A stretch of DNA of 6,731 nucleotides from an uncultured Bacillus sp. Its GTDB lineage: Bacteria > Bacillota > Bacilli > Bacillales > DSM-1321. This document shows, piece after piece, positions 5,580 to 6,731 of this stretch; the first letter of the stretch is position 1, and each line of letters opens with the position of its first letter. Location of the stretch: contig CAKQBC010000131.1 in assembly GCA_934215995.1 (NCBI GenBank), forward strand, positions 1-6,731, given 5' to 3'. The notes beneath the pieces were generated by a model that saw only the letters and a program-made list of their open reading frames with translations, was not told the origin of the DNA and made no database searches. Position numbers and translations under genes: made by a program.

Positions 5580-6695
5580 ATGTCAGTAACAAGAGGTCTT
5601 GAAGGAATTGTAGCAACAACTTCATCTATCAGTTCAATCATCGATGACACACTTACGTACGCGGGATACAATATCGATGATTTGGCGGTCAATGCTACTT
5701 TCGAAGAAGTAATTTATCTTCTGTGGCACCGCCGTCTGCCTAATAAAATAGAATTGGAAGACCTGGCCCTTCAATTGGCAAGCAATATGGAACTTCCTGA
5801 AGAGGTCATCAAAAGTTTCAGCCTGTACGAAATAAAGAATGTCCATCCTATGGCTGCGCTTCGTTCAGCCGTTTCTCTGCTTGGTTTGTATGACGATGAA
5901 GCTGAAGTGATGAACGAAACTGCCAACTATCAAAAAGCCATACGAATCCAAGCGAAAATTCCCACTATCATAACTGCCTTCTCCAGAATCAGAAAAGGAT
6001 TGGAGCCTGTATCGCCTAAGAAGGATCTAGGGTTTGCGGCCAACTTCCTGTATATGCTGAATGGAAAAGAACCGTCTGAAATTGAAGTAGAAGCCTTCAA
6101 TAAAGCCCTTGTCCTGCATGCAGACCATGAATTGAATGCATCTACTTTCACAGCGCGCGTATGTGTCGCTACTTTATCCGATGTGTATTCAGGAATCACT
6201 GCAGCCATTTCTGCTCTTAAAGGGCCTCTTCACGGGGGAGCGAATGAAGCGGTTATGAAAATGCTGACAGAAATCGGTTCAGTGGATAACGTAGAATCCT
6301 ATATAACGAAAAAACTGGACAACAAAGAAAAAATCATGGGCTTTGGACACAGGGTATACCGCAACGGAGATCCACGTGCGAAGCATCTGAAGGAAATGTC
6401 CAAGAAACTTACTGAATTGACAGGGCAACCCGAATATTATGAAATGTCAGTGAAGGTAGAGGAAATTGTGACATCCAAGAAACCATTGCCTCCAAATGTC
6501 GATTTTTATTCGGCATCCGTTTACCACAGCCTTGGCATCGATCATGATCTGATGACGCCTATCTTTGCCATGAGCCGTACTTCCGGCTGGCTGGCACATA
6601 TTCTTGAGCAATACGACAACAACCGCCTAATCCGACCTAGAGCCGAATATACAGGACCGGGTATGCAAACGTATGTCCCGGTAGAAGAACGCTAA
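5580..6695 (+). CDS. citZ: Citrate synthase (major, TCA cycle)
   Basis: Cytoplasmic enzyme condensing acetyl-CoA and oxaloacetate to citrate, the entry step of the TCA cycle. The ATG at 5580 gives 371 aa, close to B. subtilis CitZ (372 aa) and typical of the short, Gram-positive and archaeal type citrate synthases. The protein opens with RGLEGIVATTSSISSIIDD, followed by the FEEVIYLLWH and NVHPMAALR blocks. Catalytic residues are all visible: His218 in GPLHGGAN, His257 in MGFGHRVYR and Asp308 in NVDFYSA, with LHADHELNAST (179-189) and the arginine-rich DNNRLIRPRAEYTGP near the C-terminus. The overall likeness is to CitZ rather than to the minor synthase CitA or the methylcitrate synthase MmgD, though without an alignment this rests on recall and on position next to ytwI. 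Expression is probably controlled from the long upstream region (promoter, cre, leader terminator). In B. subtilis icd and mdh follow; only 36 bp of downstream sequence is present. Confidence 0.96.
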   Translation: MSVTRGLEGIVATTSSISSIIDDTLTYAGYNIDDLAVNATFEEVIYLLWHRRLPNKIELEDLALQLASNMELPEEVIKSFSLYEIKNVHPMAALRSAVSLLGLYDDEAEVMNETANYQKAIRIQAKIPTIITAFSRIRKGLEPVSPKKDLGFAANFLYMLNGKEPSEIEVEAFNKALVLHADHELNASTFTARVCVATLSDVYSGITAAISALKGPLHGGANEAVMKMLTEIGSVDNVESYITKKLDNKEKIMGFGHRVYRNGDPRAKHLKEMSKKLTELTGQPEYYEMSVKVEEIVTSKKPLPPNVDFYSASVYHSLGIDHDLMTPIFAMSRTSGWLAHILEQYDNNRLIRPRAEYTGPGMQTYVPVEER

Positions 6696-6731
6696 GTTTT
6701 GTATGTTTTTGAAAATTTAGTATAGTTAAGA

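Overview
The window looks like a core-metabolism segment from a Bacillaceae chromosome (Bacillus or a close relative). The sequence basis is a fairly low G+C content, strong AGGAGG-type ribosome binding sites, and proteins that closely resemble Bacillus subtilis and Geobacillus PfkA, Pyk, FxsA/YtzA, YtvI, YtwI and CitZ as I remember them. The gene order pfkA-pyk-fxsA-ytvI(opposite)-ytwI-citZ is the order known around this locus in B. subtilis. No mobile element, CRISPR array, tRNA, rRNA or foreign-looking gene was seen.

Layout: 1-680 is the 3' two-thirds of pfkA (the 5' end lies outside the window). It is followed after 74 bp by pyk (755-2515), which carries the extra C-terminal phosphohistidine-like domain typical of bacilli and ends at a clear intrinsic terminator. 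fxsA (2642-3028) is a small membrane-protein gene. It converges on ytvI (3138-4241, minus strand), with a hairpin terminator between them that can serve both strands. ytvI and ytwI (4409-4867, DUF441) diverge from a 167-bp region. A strong terminator closes ytwI. Then comes about 600 bp without a convincing gene before citZ (5580-6695), the main citrate synthase. The last 36 bp are the start of the next intergenic gap; in B. subtilis icd and mdh follow.

How the genes work together: PfkA commits fructose 6-phosphate to glycolysis, Pyk makes pyruvate and ATP at the end of it, and CitZ feeds the resulting acetyl-CoA into the TCA cycle. fxsA, ytvI and ytwI are membrane-protein genes sitting between these enzymes, with no obvious biochemical link to them.

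The coding part is ordinary. The part worth a second look is the 4964-5579 region upstream of citZ. It contains two sigma-A-like -10 boxes, one with a matched -35 and a full match to the CcpA operator (cre) consensus at the predicted +1. It also holds a canonical-looking intrinsic terminator about 260 nt before the citZ start, a weaker terminator-like element further upstream, two perfect palindromes, and a bulged-C hairpin near the ribosome binding site. Together these suggest that citZ is controlled by catabolite repression plus attenuation and/or a leader-RNA element, or that a short CcpA-controlled RNA is encoded here. All structures were found by eye; no folding or database search was run.
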